A stretch of DNA of 64,000 nucleotides from Augochlora pura (taxonomy: Eukaryota > Arthropoda > Insecta > Hymenoptera > Halictidae), in assembly GCF_028453695.1 (NCBI RefSeq), contig NC_135773.1, positions 7,378,001 through 7,442,000 on the forward strand, in the 5' to 3' direction. The position numbers were made by a program, and so were the translations under genes. Shown piece by piece: positions 37,597 through 50,591 of the stretch. The notes under the pieces were generated by a model that did no database searches, was not told the DNA's origin, and was given only the letters and a program-made list of their open reading frames with translations. The first letter of the stretch is position 1. Each line of letters begins with the position of its first letter.

Positions 37597-37683
37597 AGTA
37601 CACTGATTTTTCTATCATTTTACAGGTTAGTACACTGATTTTTCTATCATTTTACAGGTTAGTACACTAATTTTTCTATCATT
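37597..37683 (-). repeat. 32-bp tandem repeat abutting the U1 cap site
   Basis: Two exact 32-bp copies and a third partial copy begin at the base immediately upstream of U1 position 1. On the U1 strand each unit contains TGTACTAACCTGTAAAATGA, which partly mimics the U1 5' end (TACTTACCTG). Confidence 0.92.
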
Positions 37684-40522
37684 GAAAAAATATCAAAGTC
37701 GTTTCGTCTTGGTTGAAAGAAATTTCGTCCATTTCCAAGGAAGTTGCTGCGTTTGAAAAGTTGTCAGAATATTAACGGTATAACGAGAACATAAGCAGAA
37801 TAATTCTTGAGAAAGCAATCGTTCCCTACCCTAACAAGCGCGTAAACTAATGTCCTTATTCCGCTCGATCAAAGTTCCTCACGACTCCGACAATTACCGT
37901 TCCCCTTCGCCCTTCCGGCCCCTCGGCAAACAGTCACCAATGGATGCGACACAAGACCCGTTCTTTAAGCCACACTCCCCCGTAAATAACCTCGAATTCG
38001 GGGTAAAAGTCGTGGAGAGGGTCTCGTCAAGTCCATTAACTTTGGCCGCGCGGAAAAGCGGGCGTCGTCGAAGGCGAAATAGATGGGCTGGGTCGTGAAA
38101 ATTTATTTCTCGTCGTGGAATCGGGGATTCGGTTGTCGAGTAAGCGAGAGAGGGGGACAAAAAGAGAGAGAGAGAGGGAGAGGGCTGTCTTCGAGTGCGA
38201 GAACTTTCCGCATGCACGGCTCGTGCGAGCATTCTGCTCGATTCAGGGAACTTTTTCAAGTCTCCGCCCGCGGATGGAAGCTCGTGGGCCGCGCCGCGCT
38301 TTGTCGCGCCGCTGGACTTTATCGTCGCAGGACCACGGTGTACCGGTTTCCGCGAGAGGGGATCCTTTTGTGCCGGTTACCGCGGCGAACCGCTCCAAGA
38401 CAAAATAAATACGATCCCGGTGGTTCGTTGCGCGTTCCATTTTTCTCGTTACATTCTACTTCGTCTATTTTCCACCGTTCCACGGCCCCCCGGTTCAGCC
38501 CCGCCGCGTTACCGAGGCTCGCCGTCCCCGGGTTCTTCTTTCCCCGAGGCTTTTTCCTCGGTTTCACGAGCACACCCCGGTGCCGGTTTCACGCGATCGT
38601 TCTAACGCCGGCGCGGACCGATCGATCGCCCATTTGACTTGTAAATATCCGGCCGACGAGGACATTAGATATGCATAAGGCGAAAGTAAAGAGTTTATGT
38701 ACCCTCTCTCCCCCCGTGTACACTATGCGCCGGCGAAACCTGGGAGAAACTGATGAGAGAGAGAGAGAGAGGGAGAGAGGATGAATTTCGGAACGGCGTG
38801 GTTAACCAGGACGACAGGGGACGAACTGGAAGCACTGTCCTTTGGAAACATCGCCCGGAAGACACCTTCTACGTGCCTTGTTCCAGGAGGCGCGCCGTCG
38901 GAAGGAGTTTGACGTGGACATACGTTCCTCGGGCGATGGTGTGTGCGTGCTACCGCTACCCCGGAGCCACCTGCTGTTTGCATACCACGGGGGAAAAAAC
39001 CAACCCCCTCCGGTGCCGCGACGCGCCTTTTTCCATGGCGGAACTCCAAATTGCCGCAGTCTCTATCAATCAAACGCGTCCGCGGGACCTGTTGTGCGCC
39101 GGTCGCCCGGACAGTTTTCAGAAAAACTTCATCGGTCATGCCAGTCGGCCAGATTCCTATCTACTACTCCTGAGTCCAACCGGGACCTTTCTTTCTTTCA
39201 CCTTCGCGAGTACTTGCGAATTTTCTATTCGGCGAACGCAAACACGTCGCGGAGCCAAAGAAATTCGTTTAGAATGATGGTGGATATTACCTGGCTGTTT
39301 TATCTTATAGAACTTGCAATTTAAGGCTTTTGAAACGTTATGGACGTCTAGGATAATTGACAATTTTTTGACAGATTGTTATTTAAAAAAGGCTTCGACC
39401 TGGTATAAATTAAAATAGAAACTGAGTAATTTATTAATAGACTGTGGACTTTTATGCAGAATAATTTTTTGCATCATTTGCAAGCAGTAGAAGCTGAACT
39501 ATTATTAATTGAAATAAAAATTAAGTGTCTTACTAGTAAACTATGATCCTTTAAGCTAAAATAAAAAATAAGTTGTTCCTTCCTTTAATAATTTAAATTG
39601 GCTAAACATAATATTGTATCTTGGCATATTTAATACAACTCAATCTCCTTGCTATTTTAAATTAAATATCATTTAAAAGCGGCATTCCACATATTAGAAA
39701 CCGTAATTTCTAACGAATATAAAACCAACAATTTAAGTTCGTTCCTATTTTCCACATTTCGGCGCACAACACCCGGAATGCCGTTAAAAGTTGAATGAAA
39801 ACGGAGCGCGATATTGCTCGGTTTTAAAAGCTAGAACGAACCTAACGCCGTTTTTAACATTAGAAAATAAGAAGCGGGCCATTCTGACCGCAGTAAATTC
39901 ATCGTCGACGTACCAAGAAAATCGTCGAAATTCAGTTTTCCTTTCGGGAACAGGCTAGAGCGAGTTTCCACGAGGACAGTGTATCCGGAATTATAGAGCG
40001 CATCCGAATGAATTTTCCAAGAAGAGCTTTTCCCGGAGGCGGCGACGCGCCGCGAGAAATTGTAAGCCGGCGATGTTATTTACAGGGATCCTAAAATTGA
40101 ATTTTCGATCGGCGGGGCCGCGCAACAGAGGCGGGCGGGCAGGCAGAACTGTTGAAACGCTCCTCGGGGTTTATGCGATCGTCTCGTGGATTCGGAACTC
40201 GTTATTCCGTCCGCTAGACCAATCTCTCTCTCTCTCTCTCCGCGCGCCGTTAACAGCGGGGCCGGCATTTTTTTCTTCTTCTCGGAGATTTTAGAGGTTG
40301 TATCTCTGCCGTCGCCATAACGGTTGGATATTAAAACGAGAGAAAAAAAAGAAAGGAAAGAAACGAGAGGAAAGGAATAGGAGAAGGCCGGATAATTTGG
40401 AATCGTTAGGGTGGCGCGCGATGATTGGAACCTCGGAGCCGCTCGGAAGCTTCCGGAGATCGGTTCGAAATTGCTGGCGCATCGATTAGCGTATCTTTTC
40501 ACATGCTAAAAGGCGGTCCTCG

Positions 40523-40525
<3 letters not shown>

Positions 40526-40557
<32 letters not shown>
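40526..40557. repeat. (CT)n microsatellite
   Basis: Sixteen CT dinucleotides, uninterrupted. Confidence 0.95.
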
Positions 40558-40559
<2 letters not shown>

Positions 40560-41303
40560 TCTGCTATCGCAGCTCGTCCGACGAATCATCCTCGATTAAT
40601 ATCCGCCATTTCGCGAGCAATCGACGAAGCGCGCGAGCCAATGAATTATGGGGTGATCGCCGGTTTGCCCGGCTATTATAAATCCTATCGATTGCCACCC
40701 CACTGTCACCGATGTACTCCACGGGCCGATCAATGCCCGGGACCGTGCACGGATTCCCCGTGCACAATCGGTCCCGGCCGATCGAAACCGGACGCAACGA
40801 TACAATTATACGATATGTTAATCAAACCGAGACTCGGAAATCTGTTGTCCACGCGAACGCCACCTCTCCTCCCTTCGTCCAGCACGCGACCGATCCGTAC
40901 GTGGCCGTGCCCGCCGAACGACGCCCGACGATGTCCAATGAATTCCAGGTTTTGCCCGGGTTAAATCCGGCGCTGATGTTTAAAATTTCATCTATTGTTT
41001 CCATCGCGCCGCCCAAACCCTTCCCCCCTCCCCCCTTCTCCCCCGTCGAGACCGTCGATTCAACCGGGTCCCCGGCGGAGAAGTTAATACTACCGGATTG
41101 ACAATAGGTATTAACTGCGGGATAATCGGATCACCGTCGAAACACCTGCATTCAAGAAAATTCAGATTATTCGCCGATCTATTGTATCGGGCGCAGAAAC
41201 GGAATTCCTTCCGATTAATTTCATACGATAAACACGCCCGTAATATTCCGCGCGCGGCGGCTCTCTTCCATGCTTTTCAAAAGCGGCCGGACGATTTAAT
41301 AAA

Positions 41304-41325
41304 CGCGCGCGCGCGCGCGCGCGCG
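41304..41325. repeat. (CG)n tract
   Basis: Eleven consecutive CG dinucleotides, an alternating purine-pyrimidine run capable of Z-DNA. Shorter CG runs occur near 27.55, 47.50, 61.86 and 63.95 kb. Confidence 0.95.
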
Positions 41326-41702
41326 ATCTTTGCGGGCGTCCCGTTTCAAAACGTGTATTTATTACGGGATGATATTGCGGCTTGCCATTGTGAACGGGAA
41401 TGAACCGGTAAATCTTCAGATTTACGATACAATTTGAATACGTTTATTAATTTAACGTCATTACCAGTTGCGACTGGTTAAGATGGTTAATATACTTGAA
41501 GGAAGGGCAATGAATGTCTTTTATGAATCTTTTATATTTCATTTTTGCAGGCAGCATTGTTGATTAAAAATATTGCATAAATACCTTGAACAGGTGAAGC
41601 TTGCAATTAATACAATTTTTATTTTATACGTATAGAATGAAATTCTCAGTTTAATTGTGACAGTATAAGCCACTTGCAAGCTTGGCAATGTTTGCTTCTA
41701 TA

Positions 41703-41988
41703 TACAGGGTGATCTAAAATTAATATTAATTCCAGGAAATGAGAGATTTTTGAGGTTATTTTAAGTAACTTTTTATTCGGCGAAAATGCAATCTACAGCT
41801 TCCTTTATGAGTTATTAACAGAAAACAGTGACCAATCAGAGGCGAGCTCGGCACTGCATTTCTACCATCTCGTGTTAGCCAATCTCGCCTCTCATTGGTC
41901 AATCTTTACGTTAATATTAATGAATCTGCGAATTGCAATTTTTGCAAGCCCTCATTTCTCAGAAATAATCATTTCGAGACACCCTGTA
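41703..41988. mobile_element. MITE with TACAGGGTG / CACCCTGTA termini
   Basis: A 286-bp element bounded by TACAGGGTG and CACCCTGTA, with flanking TA on the left. Inside is a further inverted pair: GACCAATCAGAGGCGAG and CTCGCCTCTCATTGGTC. No coding capacity. Single TACAGGGTG-like ends without a partner also occur near 7.65 and 33.80 kb and may be fragments of related elements. Confidence 0.8.
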
Positions 41989-42069
41989 TGTATTTCTTAT
42001 AAACGATGACGAGACGTCGATAATTTTTCAGAGTGACATTCCAAAGGCATCATTCCGTAACCATAAATA

Positions 42070-42215
42070 CCGAAAATGGTTCTAGGGTCGATCGCCCACG
42101 CTTATCCGGTTAGGGCTAGACGACCCTTGCCACCGGGGTCGCACAGATTGGCTCAAGATTGATCTGAACAGACCAAGATTTCGTGCGGCGGAGCTCTAAC
42201 CGTGATTGAAAAATG
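42070..42215. other. GC-rich island with inverted-repeat potential in an AT-rich block
   Basis: Within AT-rich DNA, about 145 bp are GC-rich and hold nested complementary segments. CGGTTAGGGCT is opposite AGCTCTAACCG, and TCTAGGGTCG lies near CTAGACGACCCT. It could be a structured RNA or a transposon fragment. No known RNA family was recognised. Confidence 0.35.
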
Positions 42216-43206
42216 TCCAGCATTCTTATATAAATGGTTATTACAGCTAAAAAGGGTAATTTATAGATGTAGGGACCACCACCGCCCCTTCAGAGTTCAA
42301 GGACTCCCACGAAATTCGAAACATTAGTCACATTAGATGGGAGTTCGTGCAGAAATTGAATAGCCTTGCTTTGCATCAAAAACAGATATTCGAGCTAACT
42401 GTCCCGGATTTCACATTGAAATTCGTGTAACATAAATTATTAAGGTAATTCATCGATTCTACAGTGAAAGTACCGATTATGAAACGCCTATCAATTGCGA
42501 CCCCTTCTTGAAACAGAAACACAAAAAATAGAATATAAATTGGATATAGAGTATAAAAAATAGTAGCAAAAATTTTTCCTATATCTTTGAACATTGTCCT
42601 TCATAAATTTACCCATATAAATATTTTTATATGGGTTGGTATCATTTTTACACCAACAAAATTTCGATCTAAAATATTGTCAAAAGTGCAACTGTTGACT
42701 TGAATCACAAGAATAAATTTCGAAAGCACAAAATACACTTTGCCACATAAAATGAAGGCACTGTAAGCTAGAAAAATGATTTTAAATTTATAATAAAAAT
42801 GGCTTCGAGTGCAACGAGTTACAAACATTTCGAAACTCATTAAATCATTTAAAAGCATCAATCCATCGAGCAGTAGCACAAGTATTCGACGATAATACTT
42901 TCCGTTTTGAACAATTTCAAAAATCGTTCCACTAGAGAGACACTTTTACCTTATATTCCAACGAAATAATTTGGGGACGCGCTCGCCGCTCTGCCAGAGC
43001 CGGTGCGGATTTTTCATTTTGCGCGTTTAATACAGAGCGGATACCTAAGGGCTCTTCACGCTTAATCGCTTGTGGAAATCTGTCGTTGCATATGCAGCCA
43101 CACGAATCGGAGGCTTTCCAGTGAGATAGCAACGAGCCAAGCCCGTTGGATCCAATCGAATAAACTCGATCGATCCTCCGCCGCGACAAACACGCGCCAC
43201 GCTGGA

Positions 43207-43209
<3 letters not shown>

Positions 43210-43259
<50 letters not shown>
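43210..43259. repeat. (CT)n microsatellite
   Basis: About 25 CT dinucleotides, uninterrupted. Confidence 0.97.
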
Positions 43260-43261
<2 letters not shown>

Positions 43262-44720
43262 ATATTCGCCACAATCGAGGGGCTCGCAGGCAACAATCGT
43301 TGAAAATTCGCTTCGCCGTGGAAAGTTTCTTCGCTTTCCGAAAGGAAACGCTATTCGCGTCGACTCGTTTAAGAATGTAGCTTCCCTGGATCGGATCTAT
43401 CCCCCGCCGTCAATCTCATTAATTCACGATCCAAGGGTGGGGGGAGAGGGAGGGAAACGAGATGGAATCGGCCGGGGTTTGCTCGCCAGTATTTGTACTC
43501 TTTACCGTCTTAATCTTAATATCCCAGCAGATTTGCCGTGGTCTTCGGATTCCGGGGCTATTAATACGCTCGCCTCGCTGCAACCCGTGGCTCGCAGCGG
43601 CCGTAGAATTTTAAAAGGTGATTAAAAAGCTAGAATGTTGTACTTTAATGTTACAAAGCGCCGGGGCGCATTAATATCTACTCAGCCCCATTTTTCCCCG
43701 TTTCGCTTAATAACGGCGATCATGCTCCTCCGTTGAACCTTCGCTCTTACCCTGTATTAAGTGTACAATTGTTCTTATTGCCCTTGTTTCCGCAGCCTCG
43801 GAGCTCCTTTTAGCTCGTCGTGCGCGCGGTATTGTTAATTTATGAACCCGGAACAGTGTTCTCCCGTTCCTATCTATTTATTATTATCGTCGGCGTGGAG
43901 AGATGATAGCTGGTGCTTCGAATTCTTGTCGACGTGATTTACGGTAATTTATATAAATTTATTAGAATTGATAAGTATGAATACACGTTCTTTTCAGATG
44001 GCATAAAATTCTTTAATAATAAATTTAGCTAACAATTCTATTTCCTGGTAAGAATAAAAATTGTATTATTTTCTAATAACAGTAAAAAGATTCTATTTAT
44101 ATCGATTTTGTATAGTTTTTGTTACAGTGATTATAGTCGTTGCTCCGATAATATAATTTATGCAATTATTTTCCAAGAAATTATTTTAATAGTTACTGCA
44201 ATTTTAAGACGGTTTTTTGAGCATGGTAGATTTAGTGTTAAAGAATTATTTTTCTTGGAAGATATTATTGCAACTGAAACGGTGCTCATCATTGTAACTA
44301 TGAAGGAAATGGCGTGGCAAGGGGTGAACAGTTCTCCAAACCTTTTCGATACTTCATGAAATGATTGCGTCGAACCTCTTGTTATTCAAAAATTCATTTG
44401 AATGTACATTTATTGCGGAAATGATTACTGTGTTCTCAAAGATTGCATCGAGCATTTTGTCGACCAAATCATTATTATTTTGCGTAATTTTAAGAGCGGT
44501 GCTTTCCATTTTTCCAGCCTCGTAGAATCGACTGTGAAAGTCTGCCACATGAAATAATGAATTACAAACGTTGTATATTATTTAAAGAATGCTCTTAACA
44601 GTTCATTTGTTGATGAATCGTACGTTTGTATAAAGAATTTAAAATATAGGAGAAATTCACTGTAAAGAAGCTGAATTAATTCTGATATCGGAACTATAGC
44701 TTTTTAAATGTCAACTGGGG

Positions 44721-44857
44721 ATCGAAATATCAATTGTTGAAATACCAATTGTCGAAATGCCAATTATCGAAATGCCAATTTTCGAAATACCAATTTTCGA
44801 AACATCAATTATCGAAATACCAATTTTCGAAACATCAATTATCGAAATATCAATTGT
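44721..44857. repeat. 15-bp minisatellite (CGAAATACCAATTTT-like)
   Basis: Nine or so tandem copies of a 15-bp unit with the core CGAAAT-CCAATT. Variants alternate between ACC, GCC and ATC, giving a partial higher-order pattern. Confidence 0.9.
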
Positions 44858-45145
44858 GAAAAAATTCGCGTGAGAAAAGTAATCGCGACGCGGTTTCAAG
44901 GATGCGGTTTAGCATAAGCTCGACTCTCGGAAATGATAGACCGTGGTAATAGCCGGGTATCCATTTGGTAATTGAATACTTGCATGCGTACTCGCAATGA
45001 TGGTATCTGCGCGACCAACTTCCACGCGAAGCTTCGTCCAAGTATAGCTCGTCCGAGTGCTCTTTTTTTTTCGTTTCGCGCGGAGACGCAACAGACGGTT
45101 TGATCAATCGTGTCGATCTTCCGCGATTTCCTAAATCACCGTTCA

Positions 45146-45190
45146 CGAATTGTTTGATTAGCAGCGAACGAATTGTTTGATTAGCAGCGA
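45146..45190. repeat. Tandem duplication of a 23-bp unit
   Basis: CGAATTGTTTGATTAGCAGC and its next two bases occur twice in immediate succession and are identical. Confidence 0.85.
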
Positions 45191-48100
45191 CGCGAGTTTC
45201 ATTTTCATACGATTTATCGTTACACGAACTGCCCGAGCCATTTTACATGTAATAAAGTTCTAGATGTCGGAATCGTATGATTAAAGTAGTGAGACTAAAA
45301 CTACGACTAACCTAAAATCAAAGTGCAGGACTATGTTATACACTGTCCGAAATTAACACCGATGATCGATCACTAAGTAAATTTCACAATTGCATGCGAC
45401 TCTTAAATCGTTCAGTGACGCAATCGGTACAAGATGGATAAATTCCAGCCAATAATAGTCACCGTAGTTATTAACATTATTATTACTATCTAGATCCGTT
45501 TAAACACGATCTATTATTGCTGATCCGCTCGTCTCCGCTTCGGAAAGCCAGCGGAACAGCGAGAACAAGCGGAGGAAGACGGAGAAGAGGGACAGACAGA
45601 CTTCGATTTCGCCGAGATCGTTTGTTCCTTATTAGAGGGAAAAGTTTCGGCCACGGATCGGGAGGGGGGATATTTTTCCAGGGGCGCGATCGTAGCGGGC
45701 GCGCCCTTCCGCTCCCCTCCCCTACATTCTCGTCCCGACTTCAAGATCCGGCGGAGGGAAGTTCGCATAATTATTCACAGTCCGAGTGTCTTCGAAGTGG
45801 AATCGATTTGCTGCCAGCGCAGAAGTGAAAGCAGAGATCGGGCATTAGGGGGATCTCCTCTCTTCCCCGAGGCGGTGTCGTCTATATACGGTACATTATA
45901 TTCCAGTTACCACGGAAACTTCCTCCAAGATTCAGTTTCAAAGTAGAACGCGGGAGAAGGGGAGGGGGGTGGGGTGGAGGGTGGAGGGGAGAGGCTCGGG
46001 CGTAATAACGAAACCGAGCGCGGCGGGGCGTGGAAAAGTTCTCGGCTAAAATTGGTCGGTCGAAATACAAATCGGCCGAGCGGTCGTAGGAAAACCTCGA
46101 CGGATATCGAGTTTCCAACGCCAGACATAATTATATTAATTCTATTGTACCTCGTCGGGCATTCGTTTTCATTGTGCCCGGGCTGCGCGTTCTCTGTCCC
46201 GCCGCGGATCCCCGTCACGAATTTATGCCCGCGTTAATTCCGGCCCGGTCCGTTTCCGTAACGAGTAACGTTAAAAAGTTATTAGCGTAAGCAGACGTAT
46301 AAGACCAATTAGCAGTTTGTTTTCAGAACTGATCCAATTACGGTTTTCCGGAACGGAATCCTCACCCCCCACCCACCTATCTTGTTACGGTTGCTTCAGA
46401 CGATCGCCTGCGAATAATGAAGACGCGCCGGGACGCGCTCTCCGCGGGCCGCTTAAAAATTACTTCGAATCCGAGGACTCCGAGTATTTCAATGTTAATT
46501 CTTAACGGTACGAATATTTTTTAAATTCACCCGGCCCTCAATTTAGACGGCATTTTCTAATGCATTTATTTTACGCGCAAATTTACCTCAATTACGCGAT
46601 TGATTAATTTATAACCTCTCACGGCTGGATTTTACGCGAATGAGATTTTTCATAACTAAATTACCATTTTTCTTAATATACAACTTTTTTGGTATAGTTA
46701 TACATAGTATTAGCTATATATATCCATAAAAGCCACTTTAATGGCGCGTCGTGCCTAAGAGGTTAAGAAACCAGTGGAACATAACCTAAAATTAAATATT
46801 TATTTTTATACTCCCTCCGTATCGAAATGATTATCCTATTTTAAAGAATAATATCTTACACCAGTTCCATAATTAATTATTCTATCACATATCTAATAAT
46901 TCTGTCATTAACATTTCATTCATGAACCCCTTGCACTATAATAATATAATAATACTATTAATCTCCTTTAAATCGAAATCAAATTTAATAGTTTTGTAAG
47001 CAAAGTTCAGAAACGAAAGTAAATACAAATAATAGAAGAAATAAAAATTGTTTGGTGCTACTAGGAAAATTTTAAGAACAAATAAGCGGTAATCAACGTA
47101 GCATGAAAGGAGGCGTAGTTCAAAGGATTAAGTACAATACAGGTTATGTCAGGTAAGTGCTTAAATCACTTGTTAGCCGATTTCAGACCTTGCTATTTTT
47201 ATCGCCAACAGCGGTAACGGTATAACAGACTATAGTAACTTTTGAATCTGTTGAAAAAAGCGTCACAAAAAGATCACGGTCACTCGACAATCGGTTTAAG
47301 AAATAAAAAACAGCCGGACGATCGACGTAGGGAAAAATCCGCGCGCTCTTCCGGGTCGCATAAACGAATCATTGGCTTTGTCCGGCTTCGAAACCCGTTT
47401 ATCCGAATCGAATGCGCGGGCGGCCGGGTATTGATCAATTTTTATTCGGAAAGGCGGAAAAAACCCCAAACGAAATTTGGTTCGCTGGATAACGCGGGAG
47501 CGCGCGCGCGCGCGCGAGTTTCGGAATCAACGAGCCCGATGAATAGCGTTTCCGCGGCTTACGGAGCGGCGAATTAAATTTTGCAAAGCTTGCGAAGACA
47601 GCCGCCGAAATTCTCTGTTTTTTTTCTCCCTCCTCCGACGTTTTTAATGAATGCAGGGGGAGGGGGAGAGGGAGAGTCCGCCGGTGTGCGGCCTGCATTA
47701 ACAATCGAAACGCCGCGACCGGTTTCGATCGATGGCCGTTCGCGGACGAGACTCGCCGGGGGTTTTCCTGTACGAGCCGCCGAAGGATACATTATTGAGC
47801 CGGATAATGGACATTTCGAGCGCGACCGTGTCAGAAAAGAAGAGAAAATCGGTTGCGGGCGCGCGGTTTCTGCAGCTTTTCACGGAAGAATATTTCATAA
47901 TTCCGTCGCCGCCCCCCCTTTAGAGAGCAGTTGCGTTCACGGTGCCGCGGGGGTCGTTCAACTCCTCCGGCGGAATCGCGTGAAGCTCGCGATCCGCGTC
48001 GATTTCGAGCGGAAAATAAACGAAACCCGGTTTAATCGGCTTTGTCTCGCTGCTCGAGGAGTCGTCGCCGGAGGTTTTCGCGAAGTAATCGAGGGAAGAC

Positions 48101-48892
48101 GGCGGCGGCGTCGGCGACGCGAGACCGCGTTTCGATTGTGACTGCACACGCAGCAGCGCGGCAAAGGCGCCCGGTTAATCGACTTTCTAATTATAGATGA
48201 GAAACGACCGCGCGCCGAGAGAAGGCTTGAACCCCGCCGACAAAGGTCGGCATCCACTCGATAAGCTGTTAATACTTAATTACCAATGAATATCGATAAG
48301 CCCCTGCGGGCTCGAACAGTAGAACCGCTGATAACGCGATTCCGGGGGAGTCGCGACGCGAGTTCGTTTCCGCAATTGTCTCCCCCTTATTTATTCTTTG
48401 ACCCAGTGAATTTCGCAAATTTCAACCGACCCAGTAAATTTCTAGCTCGCCGAGACGACCTCTTGGTCTACTTTTTAACCCCCTCGCGCTACGATTTATC
48501 TCGCAGCTGCGTTGATCGGCCCTTTTTACTAATAAATTCCTGTGTTAGGTAAAAAATTTGTATCTATTATATGGTAACGCTTCAATTTTTTTAAATATTA
48601 ATAATTTTGTAGTTTGATAATGTTGTAATAATTTTAGTAGACCAGGTATTAAATATTCATAAAGAGTCCGATACGATGTTATAGGGCAAGGGGGTAATTT
48701 ATTGTTTAAAGTCGTGTGAATCATTGATAGCGTTATTAGCGACTGTAACTAAATAATTCAACATTTTAATAGAATATATTATAAAGTTCCATATGTTGCA
48801 ACTATTGTAGAAAGCTCCATGTAGGAGATGCATCCTTTATATTATTCTTCAGGGTTCGTTATAAGTTGTATTGTTGTCTGATTGGCGAATAT

Positions 48893-49414
48893 TTATGGCA
48901 GTGAATTATAATACAGTCCACAGTCAATGTGACTCGCATATTGGAGATTCTTCTCCATGAGTTCTGTATATCCTGTTTTGCTTCTAGAAAACGCAACTTG
49001 GTCATGTCTTGGTAAGAACTCTAATAGATTATCCATAAGACAACCTATCGCTGATATTTTTGATAATTTTTGTTTTAGAATCATGCTGCCGCAACGTTGA
49101 TTTAAACTTCATCTTATCTAAGAATCAATAACTCTAGTTATTATTGCTCTTAAGCACAACCTGGAAAAGTTGGTGAGTACGTTTGATAGTATTGATGTAT
49201 TGATAAACTAAAACGCATGTGCAGATATTTCTGACGCTGTTCGAACAGTTCTAAAGTCATAGAAAAATCATACGCATTCTTCAAAGCGTGATCCATAAGT
49301 AAAGGGATGTCCTCGTTGTTCTCTAGTTTTACCGTAGTGATCCATCATTTTCAGGTCACGAGGTGTGCTTTTATTTATACGTTTCATCTCTCGCAATAAT
49401 GGAGTTTCATACAT
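48893..49414 (-). pseudogene. Frameshifted coding relic of an unrecognised gene
   Basis: Successive protein-like stretches lie on the minus strand in different frames. The first begins with an ATG at 49414 (MYETPLLREMKRINKSTPRD, continuing LKMMDHYGKTRE). A frame change follows into NNEDIPLLMDHALKNAYDFS and LELFEQRQKYLHMRFSLSIH. After stops comes MKFKSTLRQHDSKTKIIKNI, and finally NLLEFLPRHDQVAFSRSKTG with YTELMEKNLQYASHIDC before a stop. The amino-acid texture is coding-like in every piece, while frameshifts and stops separate them. I read this as a disabled gene or retrocopy. I do not recognise the parent. An alternative is a host gene with short introns, but no convincing splice pairs join the pieces. 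Confidence 0.5.
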
Positions 49415-50074
49415 TTTTAGCGACAGCTATTGCGGATCACCTAAACGCGCGACCCAAATGCGCCGATCGACGAGTATCAAATCAAAATTGTTATCTCGGA
49501 TGAGCACTATTAGCGTAAAATAAAAGCTGAATAATAAATCACCCTCATAATATTTATATAATAAATGTAATAAAAAATATAGTAATAAATCACTAAGAAT
49601 AATTCGTAAGCGCCTGAAAACTATTATATGTACTAGTGCCCTAAACTATGTATTGAATCGCGTGAAAATAAATTAAATATCAATAGGAAATATTCTTAAT
49701 ACACTGTGCAATTAACTAGTTATTTTCATTTATAAATTAAGATCGAACAGCTCGCGTAGCATCGCCGTATCGACAGCATCCGCGTGCCAGGGGTTGAACA
49801 AGCCTCACGCGGAACGCAGAATCGCTAAACTCAGCCAGGGATGCGACTCCCATGTAAATAAAACGGGGACAAAGAAGAACGGCTTATTCGAGTCTCGCGA
49901 GAAATCGCAACAAGAAATGGGAGGTTTCGCGGGGCTGATTGATTACCCGGCTAATTGCACGAACCTTGACACTTGCATGCATCTTCAACGGCAATTCCCG
50001 GCAACTATCGAGACTCTGTCGTATTCTACGCGAAACCAGATGACCGTAGTTTGCAGCCAGCAGGATAGAGAACA

Positions 50075-50126
50075 AGAGAGAGAGAGAGAGAGAGAGAAAG
50101 CAATAGAGCGAAGGAGAGAGAGAGAG

Positions 50127-50166
<40 letters not shown>

Positions 50167-50181
50167 CGAGAGCGAGAGAGA
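50075..50181. repeat. Compound (GA)n microsatellite
   Basis: About 105 bp of GA repeat interrupted by AAGCAATAGAGCGAAGG and by GAGC units near the end. Confidence 0.96.
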
Positions 50182-50591
50182 CTGGATCGATCGGCAGCTG
50201 GGTACGCCACGCTAATAACACCGAGGCGGTTCTACCCCCGATGTTGTACTCGCTTACAGTTACATCCCATGTCTCTGTAACGTGACAAGGATCCAGGGGG
50301 AGCCAAGGTGATGCCCTAGAAGGCTTGGAAGCAAGATATTAATATGGGCGCGGAGTCGATACACACTTGCTGCCTTCCTCCCTCCTCCCACCCCACCCTC
50401 TGGGGATGTCACCCTTTATGTAACTAAACCTCTCATCGTCCGTTTGTCTGCGTGGTGTACGGGTGTTCGTGTGCGTCGACGCGAGCGAGAATACAGACAG
50501 AATACAGCTCGTGATTACGAGATACAACTGTCTCGGGGGAGCACCGTGCCGTAAGGAAGAACGATGTCGTGCCGAGGGAAGACGCACCGTA

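Noticed and set aside
37850..38098. 82-codon frame starting MSLFRSIKVPHD
   Set aside because: It looks protein-like at first but ends in an Arg-rich CpG stretch, has no splice or poly(A) context and no recognisable motif.
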